Shown: positions 16,693 to 24,230 of the stretch, in pieces
How positions within the stretch are numbered: the first letter of the stretch is position 1
Layout of the letters: every line of letters starts with the position of its first letter
From: Anaerolineales bacterium
GTDB lineage: Bacteria; Chloroflexota; Anaerolineae; Anaerolineales; Villigracilaceae
Length of the DNA: 64,000 bases
Direction: 5' to 3'
NCBI GenBank assembly: GCA_020634885.1
Contig: JACKAW010000004.1
Location: 62,001 to 126,000 of the forward strand
The notes under the pieces: generated by a model
What the model saw: the letters and a program-made list of their open reading frames with translations, nothing else
What the model was told of the DNA's origin: nothing
The model's database searches: none
Translations under genes and position numbers: made by a program

Positions 16693-17727
16693 ATGACATA
16701 TCAAGGATTAATCTCACGTTACAAGCAATATCTCGAACTGCCAGAGCATACCCAAATCATTTCGCTGCTTGAAGGGAATACCCCGCTCATCCCCATGCCT
16801 CGTTTGGAAGAAGAATTCGGCGGCGAAATTTTCGTCAAATATGAAGGGTTGAATCCCACTGGCTCATTTAAAGATCGCGGTATGACCGCCGCCATCAGTG
16901 AAGCGGCTGGACGCGGTGCGAAGACCGTGATTTGTGCCTCGACGGGGAATACGGCTGCCTCTGCCGCCGCATACGCTGCTCGTGCCGGGTTGCGCTCCAT
17001 TGTGCTGATTCCTGAGGGGAAGGTGGCGGTTGGCAAGCTCGCGGGCGCCATTGCCTATGGCGCAGAAGTCATCCAAATTCAAGGTTCATTCGACGATGCA
17101 CTTTCTCTCGTGGTGGAGATCACCCAAAAAACGCCGATTGCGCTGGTAAATTCAATCAACCCTTATCGCATTGAGGGGCAGAAGACCTCCTCTTTTGAAA
17201 TTTGCGACGTACTTGGAAGCGCTCCCGATTGGTTGTGCCTGCCGGTGGGGAATGCGGGCAATATCACCTCGTACTGGGCGGGTTTCAAGCAGTACGGCAA
17301 AGGATTGCCTCAAATTCTTGGTGTGCAGGCGGCGGGCTCTGCTCCGCTCGTCTTGGGACACCCCGTAGAAAAACCGGAAACCGTTGCAACCGCTATTCGG
17401 ATCGGGAAACCAGCGAGAGGAGAACAGGCACTGGAAGCCGCTCAACAATCGGGCGGGAAGATCATTGCAGTATCGGATGAAGAGATACTTTCTGCACAGC
17501 GGATGCTTGCTTCTGAAGGGGTGTGGGTGGAACCCGCTTCTGCGGCTGGGCTGGCAGGCTTGGTTGCAGAAACAGCTTCGGGTACGTTTGAAGCGAAGGG
17601 CAAGAAAATCGTGGTTGTGTGTACCGGTCATGGCATGAAAGACCCATCCATCATCACCGAATCGTTCAATGCACCGCAGGTCATTCCGGCGAAGTACGAA
17701 GCGTTGGTGGATTTGGTTGGTGCTTGA
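16693..17727 (+). CDS. thrC: Threonine synthase
   Basis: 344 residues, PLP fold type II, short class. The PLP lysine is in GSFKDRGM (about 57-64). The phosphate-binding loop CASTGNTAASAAAYAARAG and the LPVGNAGNITSYWAGF segment (GNAGN) are typical. It converts O-phosphohomoserine to threonine, the last step of threonine synthesis. No other thr genes are adjacent. GGAG precedes the ATG. The downstream ECF transporter has its own promoter starting inside the spacer, so the two need not be co-expressed. Confidence 0.93.
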   Translation: MTYQGLISRYKQYLELPEHTQIISLLEGNTPLIPMPRLEEEFGGEIFVKYEGLNPTGSFKDRGMTAAISEAAGRGAKTVICASTGNTAASAAAYAARAGLRSIVLIPEGKVAVGKLAGAIAYGAEVIQIQGSFDDALSLVVEITQKTPIALVNSINPYRIEGQKTSSFEICDVLGSAPDWLCLPVGNAGNITSYWAGFKQYGKGLPQILGVQAAGSAPLVLGHPVEKPETVATAIRIGKPARGEQALEAAQQSGGKIIAVSDEEILSAQRMLASEGVWVEPASAAGLAGLVAETASGTFEAKGKKIVVVCTGHGMKDPSIITESFNAPQVIPAKYEALVDLVGA

Positions 17728-17735
17728 TTTTTCAC

Positions 17736-17764
17736 TTGACAACTATGCCTCTCGTTGATAATAA
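17736..17764 (+). promoter_or_regulatory. Promoter of the ECF transporter operon
   Basis: TTGACA (17736-17741), 17 nt spacer, TAATAA (17759-17764). The start codon at 17775 is only 10 nt after the -10, so the mRNA would have a leader of about 3-4 nt. This also rules out the in-frame ATG at 17745, which lies in the spacer. Confidence 0.65.
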
Positions 17765-17774
17765 TAAAAACATC

Positions 17775-19397
17775 ATGATCAGTTCATCGCCACTTGTTGT
17801 TGAAAATTTATCTTTTCGTTATCGTGATCGTCGAGGTGCGGCGATACATGATATTTCCTTTGAAGCAAACCCCGGTGAAATTTTATTGATCGCAGGCGCC
17901 AGCGGCTGTGGTAAAACAACGCTTGTCCGTTCGATCAATGGATTGATTCCCCGTTCTTATAAAGGGGAGATGAGCGGGCGGGTATTGGTATTCGGTGAAG
18001 AGACCACTTCGTGGAAGCTTTCACAGATTTCTCAGAAAATTGGGACTGTATTACAAGACCCTGAACGCCAAATTCTTGGTACTAAAGTCTTAAATGAAGT
18101 GGCATTCGGTCTGGAAAATCTCACCGTGCCGCGTGAAGAGATATTGGAACGCGTGGATGAATCTCTGGCGTTTTTGAATATTTCGCATTTGCGCGAGCGG
18201 GAGACATTCACATTATCTGGCGGTGAAAAGCAAAAAGTGGCGTTGGCAGGGGTGCTTGCTATGCGCCCATCGGTTCTGCTTCTAGATGAGCCGCTTGCCA
18301 GTCTTGATCCGGCTTCTGCACAGGATACGCTTGATACGGTTCGTTTTCTGGCAGATCAGGGAATGACAGTTCTCATGGTTGAACATCGGGTGGAAGATGT
18401 TTTGCGCATTAATCCTGAAAGAGTAATGTTTATGAGTGAGGGGCAGATCCGTTACTTGGGTGAATTATCGGGGTTATCAAAGGTAGTGAACTATCGTGAG
18501 GTAAAACTCCCGGCGGAGGATATTATTGAGCGCGCAAAACAAGACCCGGCGCCGGCTACACTCAGCATTCTTCCCGGGGCGGCAGATCGCTCACATGAGA
18601 CACTGGTTAAGTTCGAAGATGTGGCGTTTGGTTACGAATCCGGTTTGGACGTTTTGCACGGCATTAACCTTGAGATCAAACGAGGTGATGTGATCGCGGT
18701 TTTAGGTCCAAATGGCGCGGGAAAAACCACGTTTGTTAAACATGCAATTGGTTTGCTCAAACCAAAGGCGGGTCGTGTTCTGGTGGATGGACGTGATACA
18801 AAGGAAGCCAGCGTTGCACAGATTGCCAGTACACTGGGCTATGTGTTCCAAAGCCCGAGCCATATGTTATTTGCACCAACTGTGCATGATGAACTGGCGT
18901 TCGGTCCGAAAAATTTACATCACCCCAGTGAAAAGATTGAGCAGGAGGTGAAAGAGTCTCTGACTATTGTAAACCTTTCAGATAAAGAGCAAGACCCCCC
19001 GCTGGCGCTTTCATTTGGTCAGCAGAAGCGTGTGAGTATTGCGGCAATTCTTGCCATGCAGTCGCGTATCCTTGTGATGGATGAGCCGACTGCCGGTCAG
19101 GATTATCAAAATTACATGAATTTCATGAATTCAATTGTGCAGATGCCGTCTTTTGATGCCATTCTTTTTATTACGCATGACGTTGACCTGGCTGTTATTT
19201 ATGCAAATCGAGTTTTGATGGTCAATGATGGACGGCTGGTTGCAGATGGAAAGCCGCACGAGGTACTCCACGATTTTGAGCAACTCAAAGCCAATCGCCT
19301 TGTCCCGACTTCGTTACTGGATATTAACCTGAAGCGTTATGCTGAAACTGGACGATTTATGCGGGCAGAGGCATTGGCACATTTTCAATCGTTGTAA
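17775..19397 (+). CDS. ECF transporter ATPase, two ABC domains fused (EcfA-EcfA')
   Basis: About 540 residues with two complete ABC cassettes. Cassette 1 has GASGCGKTTL, signature LSGGEKQKVAL and VLLLDEPLASLD. Cassette 2 has GPNGAGKTTFV, a variant signature LSFGQQKRVSI (Phe for Gly at the third position) and ILVMDEPTAGQD. The fused double ATPase, as in YkoD-type proteins, replaces the usual EcfA/EcfA' heterodimer and powers vitamin or metal uptake with the S and T proteins encoded next. The start at 17775 is set by the promoter geometry. The S gene begins 18 nt after the stop with AGAGGAG upstream. Confidence 0.9.
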   Translation: MISSSPLVVENLSFRYRDRRGAAIHDISFEANPGEILLIAGASGCGKTTLVRSINGLIPRSYKGEMSGRVLVFGEETTSWKLSQISQKIGTVLQDPERQILGTKVLNEVAFGLENLTVPREEILERVDESLAFLNISHLRERETFTLSGGEKQKVALAGVLAMRPSVLLLDEPLASLDPASAQDTLDTVRFLADQGMTVLMVEHRVEDVLRINPERVMFMSEGQIRYLGELSGLSKVVNYREVKLPAEDIIERAKQDPAPATLSILPGAADRSHETLVKFEDVAFGYESGLDVLHGINLEIKRGDVIAVLGPNGAGKTTFVKHAIGLLKPKAGRVLVDGRDTKEASVAQIASTLGYVFQSPSHMLFAPTVHDELAFGPKNLHHPSEKIEQEVKESLTIVNLSDKEQDPPLALSFGQQKRVSIAAILAMQSRILVMDEPTAGQDYQNYMNFMNSIVQMPSFDAILFITHDVDLAVIYANRVLMVNDGRLVADGKPHEVLHDFEQLKANRLVPTSLLDINLKRYAETGRFMRAEALAHFQSL

Positions 19398-19415
19398 TAA
19401 GAGGAGAAGGTTTCG

Positions 19416-20369
19416 ATGAATAAGTCAATGACAAATATCTTAATTGCGTTAGGGTTTGTTTTGGCGCTTTTTGCCGTAATCATGTTCGGGCTTGGCGCAG
19501 GAGAAGCGCAGGAAGGGGCGTTGTTCAACTTCTCAGTAGACCAGGCAACAGTTGGTTTGCGTTTTCTCTTCGTAGTTATTGGGCTGTTAATTGCTTTCGC
19601 CATTTACTATTTCACAAAAGAGAATTCAGCGTGGGAGGTAGGAACCCGTCAGGTGGTATGGATGGCGATAGGGGCGGCGTTATATGCGGTGTTTTCCTAT
19701 TTGTTTAATGGAACCGTGTTCGTTGTGCCTTCTGTGAGCCAGGTGGCATTACGCCCCGCGATTGCGATCCCAATGTTTTTTGGTTATGCTTTTGGACCGG
19801 TTGTTGGTTTCTTCACTGGCGCAGTGGGGAATATGTTCGGTGATGCACTCACCGGCTTTGGTCTTTCACCGCAGTGGAGCATTGGGAATGGATTGATCGG
19901 TTTTATTGCGGGTCTTTCCATGCTTTTCAAGGATCGCAAACAGAGCATGAACACTGTCTTGTATACCAGCGGCGCATTGGTGCTGTTTGCAGCGGCGTTG
20001 TACCTTTTCAACCGCAACATGCCCAATATGCTCTACTACGATGTGGATAATGGCATCTTCGGCGATGCTGCCATTTCTGTTTTTGCCGGTCTTTCCATTG
20101 TGATCGGTTTTGTTCTGGTGCTTGCTGTTCGCTTTGGCTTTGCTTCGAATGAGAATGTCGCTGCTGCCGTGACATGGGGTATGCTGGGGAATATCCTTGG
20201 TTTGCTCTTCGCCTCACTCGCGGATATCTTCATCAACGGTTTGACGCTGCCTGCCACCATCATTGGTCAATTTCTGCCTGCGGCGGGTCCGAACCTGATA
20301 TTTGCCGCGATCTTGGTTCCCATGTTGGTCGGTGCGTACGCTTCTGTTCAAAGACAGTCGGGTCGTTAA
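19416..20369 (+). CDS. ECF transporter substrate-specific (S) component
   Basis: 317 residues, very hydrophobic, about eight membrane helices, longer than most S components (about 180-200) because of an N-terminal two-helix extension (about 5-65). The core LRPAIAIPMFFGYAFGPVVGFFTGAVGNMFGDALTGFGLSPQWSIGNGLIGFIAGL is typical of S components annotated as riboflavin-type. The family covers several vitamins, so the substrate cannot be read from sequence, and no riboswitch is visible upstream to help. It lies between the fused ATPase gene and the T-component gene. Confidence 0.85.
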   Translation: MNKSMTNILIALGFVLALFAVIMFGLGAGEAQEGALFNFSVDQATVGLRFLFVVIGLLIAFAIYYFTKENSAWEVGTRQVVWMAIGAALYAVFSYLFNGTVFVVPSVSQVALRPAIAIPMFFGYAFGPVVGFFTGAVGNMFGDALTGFGLSPQWSIGNGLIGFIAGLSMLFKDRKQSMNTVLYTSGALVLFAAALYLFNRNMPNMLYYDVDNGIFGDAAISVFAGLSIVIGFVLVLAVRFGFASNENVAAAVTWGMLGNILGLLFASLADIFINGLTLPATIIGQFLPAAGPNLIFAAILVPMLVGAYASVQRQSGR

Positions 20370-20378
20370 AATTTTATG

Positions 20379-20413
20379 CATGTGGGCGGGCGGTTATTTC
20401 GCCCGCCCACATG
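20379..20413 (+). promoter_or_regulatory. Intercistronic 14 bp hairpin between S and T genes
   Basis: Perfect stem CATGTGGGCGGGCG (20379-20392) with its complement at 20400-20413 and a 7 nt loop. No T-run follows. It ends on the first possible ATG of the T gene (20411-20413), so it could limit translation or protect upstream mRNA. Confidence 0.7.
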
Positions 20414-20425
20414 GAAAAAGAAGAT

Positions 20426-21295
20426 ATGTTAGTTTCCTGGAAATACCGTCAACGAAAATCGATCATTCAGTGGGTTGACCCACGTGCCTGGCTTACGTTT
20501 TATGGGTGCTTTCTTATGTCGACGCTTGCGTTCTGGGACATCCGCTTTTTATTATTTTTCTTTACAATCGCTCTTTTGGTGCTTTTTAACTCCGGTGTAT
20601 CCTGGCGTGAAAGCCGCAGGGCTTTTCTATTCATTATCGGATTTATTTTTTTCTTTGCCATTCTTACATTTCTAACCGGACGCGGGGGTTCTGAAGTTTA
20701 TGAAGTGGAGCATGTCATTCGTGAGTACAAGGCGCCTTTTTCCATTCTCGGGTGGGTGCCGACGCTAAAGATCACGGTGGAGCGGGCTTTTTATGCCGTC
20801 AGTCAGTTTGTGCGGGTGGGCAGTATCGCCATCATGACAATCCTGATTCCTTACTCGCTTAACCCGGCATTATATGGAATTACCTTCAAAGGATTGGGGC
20901 TTTCTGATAAGTTTGCCTACGCCATGGATCTAACCATGCGTTTTATACCCACTTTTGCTCGTGATTTTCAATTAACGGTTGATGCGCAACGGGCTCGCGG
21001 TTATGAATTGGAGAAACTTAGCGGCGGTATTGTGGAACAGGTTCGAAAAATGGGTCCCATCTTTGTTCCAGTAACGATCCACGCCATCATTGGCAGTGAA
21101 GATATTATTGATGCCATGGACTTGCGTGCTTTTGGCGTGGCTCCACGGACTTGGATCGACGTTTTAGAGCGTCACACACGTGATCGCATTTTGATTGCTT
21201 TTGGGGTTATTATTTTGCTGACCTCGATAGCGTTGGGTATTATGGGGTATGGTGATTTTTGGGTTCCAGATGTGCTGGTTAAGTTATTTTTATAA
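20426..21295 (+). CDS. ECF transporter transmembrane (T) component, EcfT
   Basis: I chose the ATG at 20426 because the earlier in-frame ATG at 20411 is part of a stable hairpin; GAAG lies about 4 nt upstream. The 289-residue membrane protein has about five or six helices. It carries the two Arg-containing coupling motifs that dock on the ATPases: DAQRARGYE (ARG motif, about 190) and AMDLRAFG (about 230). It links the S component to the fused ATPase. It is the last gene of the operon, with a terminator right after the stop. Confidence 0.88.
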   Translation: MLVSWKYRQRKSIIQWVDPRAWLTFYGCFLMSTLAFWDIRFLLFFFTIALLVLFNSGVSWRESRRAFLFIIGFIFFFAILTFLTGRGGSEVYEVEHVIREYKAPFSILGWVPTLKITVERAFYAVSQFVRVGSIAIMTILIPYSLNPALYGITFKGLGLSDKFAYAMDLTMRFIPTFARDFQLTVDAQRARGYELEKLSGGIVEQVRKMGPIFVPVTIHAIIGSEDIIDAMDLRAFGVAPRTWIDVLERHTRDRILIAFGVIILLTSIALGIMGYGDFWVPDVLVKLFL

Positions 21296-21325
21296 AAAAG
21301 CGCCGTTCTAAAACGGCGCTTTTTT
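21294..21325. terminator. Strong bidirectional terminator
   Basis: Arms 21294-21307 and 21312-21325 form a 14 bp stem (core AGCGCCGTT) with A-run and T-run on the two sides. It ends the ECF operon and the convergent DUF1684 gene. Confidence 0.92.
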
Positions 21326-21333
21326 GTTTCGTG

Positions 21334-22155
21334 TCAGTCTCTAGGGTATGTTTCTCCGGCGGTGATCTTGAGTTTTAAGTGATTTTGTTCAGGGGCAAAG
21401 ACACAGGTGGCATAGTCGGTGAAAGCACATGGTGGGTTGTAGGCTTTGTTGAAGTCGATCACAAGGCTGCCATCGGGTTGAATATCTGTTTCAAGATAAC
21501 GACCGGAGGGGTAGGTCTCTTCACGGCTGGTGAGGTCTAAGAAACGCAGGAATAAGGTTCCGTCGTCCTCTTTGTTGACATCAAGGCGGTGGGTTTCACC
21601 ATTGAGTTCAAACGTGATGAATCCTTCAACTGGGAACTCGGCTTTTTCACCGGTCAGGTCGGGGAAGTATGCCATTTTAGGGCGGTCGTAGGGGGTAAAA
21701 GCTGCGGTGAGGCGAAAGGCTTCGTCGATGTTGTACCAGGTTCGAGTGGGGAATGAGGCGCGTTTTTCGCTGTTGTTATCCCAAATGCGGACGCCCATCT
21801 TGTTTCCGCGTTGGATGACTATCATCTGAAGCCCTTCCAGTTTAATGAAGCTGGGGTTTTCAGAAATATCCGGTTCAAGAACGGCGAAGTCGATGTTTTT
21901 TTCGTTTACAGTGACAGTTTGCCCGGGGGTGGTTCGCAAAGAGACTGACCTGCCGTTGTATTCGAAATACCCGATATTTTCAGGAAAGCGCGAAGGCAGG
22001 TGAACCTCATTATTGGCATTTGAGCCAAATTGGTTTTTGCCGAGCTTTAGCCAATACAAGCCAGCCAATGCCAGCCAGCTATTTTCCTTGCGAATTCCAG
22101 CATCTCGTTCCTGCCGCCATTGGTTAATGCTTTCTTGGTATGTTTTTTCATCCAT
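21334..22155 (-). CDS. DUF1684 family protein
   Basis: 273 residues. The opening TYQESINQWRQERDAGIRKENSWLALAGLYWLKLGKNQFGS and the end FNKAYNPPCAFTDYATCVFAPEQNHLKLKITAGE, with conserved Asn, two Cys and a Pro-Pro turn, are the DUF1684 hallmarks. The fold is beta-rich and the biochemical role is unknown. No signal peptide is visible, so it appears cytoplasmic. There is no Shine-Dalgarno site; a TATAAT box lies 6 nt before the ATG, consistent with a leaderless mRNA. Confidence 0.85.
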   Translation of the reverse strand: MDEKTYQESINQWRQERDAGIRKENSWLALAGLYWLKLGKNQFGSNANNEVHLPSRFPENIGYFEYNGRSVSLRTTPGQTVTVNEKNIDFAVLEPDISENPSFIKLEGLQMIVIQRGNKMGVRIWDNNSEKRASFPTRTWYNIDEAFRLTAAFTPYDRPKMAYFPDLTGEKAEFPVEGFITFELNGETHRLDVNKEDDGTLFLRFLDLTSREETYPSGRYLETDIQPDGSLVIDFNKAYNPPCAFTDYATCVFAPEQNHLKLKITAGETYPRD

Positions 22156-22161
22156 CTTTAA

Positions 22162-22167
22162 ATTATA
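22162..22167 (-). promoter_or_regulatory. -10 box implying a leaderless DUF1684 transcript
   Basis: TATAAT on the minus strand (context TTGGTATAAT, an extended -10) with 6 nt to the ATG at 22155, so transcription would start at or next to the A of the start codon. Confidence 0.6.
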
Positions 22168-22244
22168 CCAAAGGGTTATTCGTTATTTTTTTCGCGTTCA
22201 TCTTTGATAAAATCACACTAAATATTTGATTAGGAGAGATGACA

Positions 22245-22799
22245 ATGGGTTTAAAACCAGACCACTGGATTCGCAAGATGGCACTTGAACATGGCATGAT
22301 AGAGCCGTTCGTGGATAAGCAGGTTCGGCAGGGTGTGATCTCATACGGGGTTTCGTCCTATGGGTACGATATTCGTGTTGCCAATGAATTCAAGATTTTC
22401 ACAAATGTTTTTTCTGCTACGGTAGACCCCAAGAATTTTGATACGAATTCGATGGTCGATTTTGTTGGCGATGTTTGTATTGTGCCGCCCAATTCGTTTG
22501 CACTCGCGCGGACGGTGGAATATTTTCGTGTGCCGCGCAAGGTACTTACGGTCTGCTTGGGGAAATCCACTTATGCGCGCTGCGGCATCATTGTCAATGT
22601 CACGCCGTTTGAGCCCGAATGGGAAGGCTATGTGACGCTTGAGATATCAAACACCACGCCTCTGCCCGCGAAGATCTACGCCAATGAAGGTCTGGCACAG
22701 GTTCTGTTTTTTGAGGCGGACGAGGAATGCGAAATTTCCTACGCCGATAAAAAAGGGAAGTATCAAAAACAGCAATCCATTGTATTGCCGAAACTGTAA
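22245..22799 (+). CDS. dcd: dCTP deaminase
   Basis: Two ATGs are in frame; GGAG (22232-22235) is about 9 nt from the second (22245) and only 3 nt from the first, so I use the second. The 184-residue protein has the family signatures [10 protein letters not shown], the active-site stretch [53 protein letters not shown] with the general-base Glu in TPFEPEWEG, and the C-terminal [13 protein letters not shown]. It deaminates dCTP to dUTP (or to dUMP in the bifunctional subtype, which I cannot separate by eye), feeding dTTP synthesis. The GAF/HD-GYP gene follows 41 nt later. Confidence 0.93.
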   Translation: MGLKPDHWIRKMALEHGMIEPFVDKQVRQGVISYGVSSYGYDIRVANEFKIFTNVFSATVDPKNFDTNSMVDFVGDVCIVPPNSFALARTVEYFRVPRKVLTVCLGKSTYARCGIIVNVTPFEPEWEGYVTLEISNTTPLPAKIYANEGLAQVLFFEADEECEISYADKKGKYQKQQSIVLPKL

Positions 22800-22840
22800 C
22801 CCTACATCTTGTATGGCAATACATAAAGAAGGAGTCGTCA

Positions 22841-24133
22841 ATGTCTATTTTGCGAACTGAAGAGAGCATCCTCAGTGAGTTGGCAATTATTCAAAAAAAG
22901 ATGATGGAGGTGACCATGCGCCTTTCAAGCGTTGGCAACCCCCAGGTCTCTTCAACGAATTTGGAATTGACGCAGCTTATCCGTGGGTTGGTACATTTAC
23001 GGGAAGATGTAAAAAAACGATTTGATGCCCAACGCGAAACTATGCAGGCGTTATCAGAGGTGGGCAGTGTGATCAATTCTTCGCTCGGCTTGAAACGAGT
23101 GTTGGATGAAGTCATGGATACCATGATCGTTTTGATGAAAGCAGAACGCGGCTTTTTGATGCTGAAGGACGAAAGTGGTGATTTCCGTGTGCAGATCGCG
23201 CGCGATTCCAAGCATCATGATCTTACAGAAGATGTTTTTGCCATCAGCAAAAGCATTGTCCGTGAGGTGCTAGAAAAAGGCAAGACCATCCTCACGACCA
23301 ACGCAAGAGAAGACCCGCGTTTTGAACAGCAGGCAAGCGTGGCGGCGTATCAATTGCTTTCCATCATTTGTGCGCCGTTAAAGGTGAAGGATAATTTGAT
23401 CGGTGTGATCTATGTGGATAACCGTGCGCAAAAAGGAATCTTCACTGATGATGAACTTGCGTTGATTTCCACTTTTGCGAATCAGGCGGCGGTTGCCATT
23501 GATAATGCCCGCCTCTTTGATGGATTGCAAGAAAGCAATGCCGAGCTTCAAGAGGCTTACAGCGCCACCCTCGAAGGCTGGGTGCGCGCCTTGGATTTAC
23601 GCGATAAAGAAACCGAAGGGCACACACAGCGCGTCACTGTTCTCACCGAAAAGCTTGCCCAAAAAATGGGAGTAACAGGGGACGAGCTTATGCACCTTAG
23701 GCGCGGCGCCTTGTTGCATGATATTGGGAAGATGGGGATACCGGATGGTATTTTGCTAAAACCCGCGGCTCTGACTCACGAGGAGCGGGTTCTCATCCAG
23801 AAGCATCCGGTGTACGCTTTTGAGATGCTCAGCCCGATCCGTTTCTTGAATCCCGCCTTAGCCATTCCATATTGCCACCATGAAAAATGGGATGGCACGG
23901 GGTATCCGCGCGGGTTGAGTGGTGAAAATATTCCGCTTGCGGCTCGTATTTTTGCAGTCATTGATGTGTGGGATGCCCTGGTCTCTGACCGTCCGTATAG
24001 GAAAGGGCTGGCGCCTTCTGACGTTAAAGAGAAGATACGCCAGGATGCAGGGACGCATTTTGATCCCCAGGTGGTTGAAGCGTTTTTGAATTTAGATGAC
24101 ATGACCTTGAAAGATACAACGAAACTTAAATAG
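22841..24133 (+). CDS. GAF-domain HD-GYP phosphodiesterase (probable c-di-GMP hydrolase)
   Basis: 430 residues. An N-terminal helical region (about 5-75) is followed by a GAF sensor domain (about 76-225, NSSLGLKRVLDEVMDTMIVLMKAERGFLMLKD ... FANQAAVAIDNARLF), a linker, and an HD-GYP domain (about 240-420). Key residues are visible: HDIGKMGIPDGILLKP, HPVYAFEML, HHEKWDGTGYPRGL and DVWDALVSDRPYR. The HD-GYP family hydrolyses c-di-GMP (some members other cyclic dinucleotides). It is soluble and has no receiver domain, so the GAF probably binds the controlling ligand. GGAG precedes the ATG. Confidence 0.92.
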   Translation: MSILRTEESILSELAIIQKKMMEVTMRLSSVGNPQVSSTNLELTQLIRGLVHLREDVKKRFDAQRETMQALSEVGSVINSSLGLKRVLDEVMDTMIVLMKAERGFLMLKDESGDFRVQIARDSKHHDLTEDVFAISKSIVREVLEKGKTILTTNAREDPRFEQQASVAAYQLLSIICAPLKVKDNLIGVIYVDNRAQKGIFTDDELALISTFANQAAVAIDNARLFDGLQESNAELQEAYSATLEGWVRALDLRDKETEGHTQRVTVLTEKLAQKMGVTGDELMHLRRGALLHDIGKMGIPDGILLKPAALTHEERVLIQKHPVYAFEMLSPIRFLNPALAIPYCHHEKWDGTGYPRGLSGENIPLAARIFAVIDVWDALVSDRPYRKGLAPSDVKEKIRQDAGTHFDPQVVEAFLNLDDMTLKDTTKLK

Positions 24134-24174
24134 GCGTCTTACAAGGGGTTATCCTGCTCTGGACGGTATATTAT

Positions 24175-24211
24175 AAAAACGACAGCCACCTTCAAAGTGA
24201 CTGTCGTTTTT
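24175..24211. terminator. Bidirectional terminator between HD-GYP gene and dinG-like gene
   Basis: Arms about 24175-24189 and 24197-24211 (AAAAACGACAG / CTGTCGTTTTT, one mismatch inside) with T-runs in both directions. Confidence 0.85.
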
Positions 24212-24230
24212 TATTACGTAAGGTTGCTTT

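Noticed and set aside
17745..17774. Earlier ATG (17745) as start of the ECF ATPase
   Set aside because: It lies between the -35 and -10 boxes of the likely promoter and has no ribosome site; the protein family begins near the ATG at 17775.
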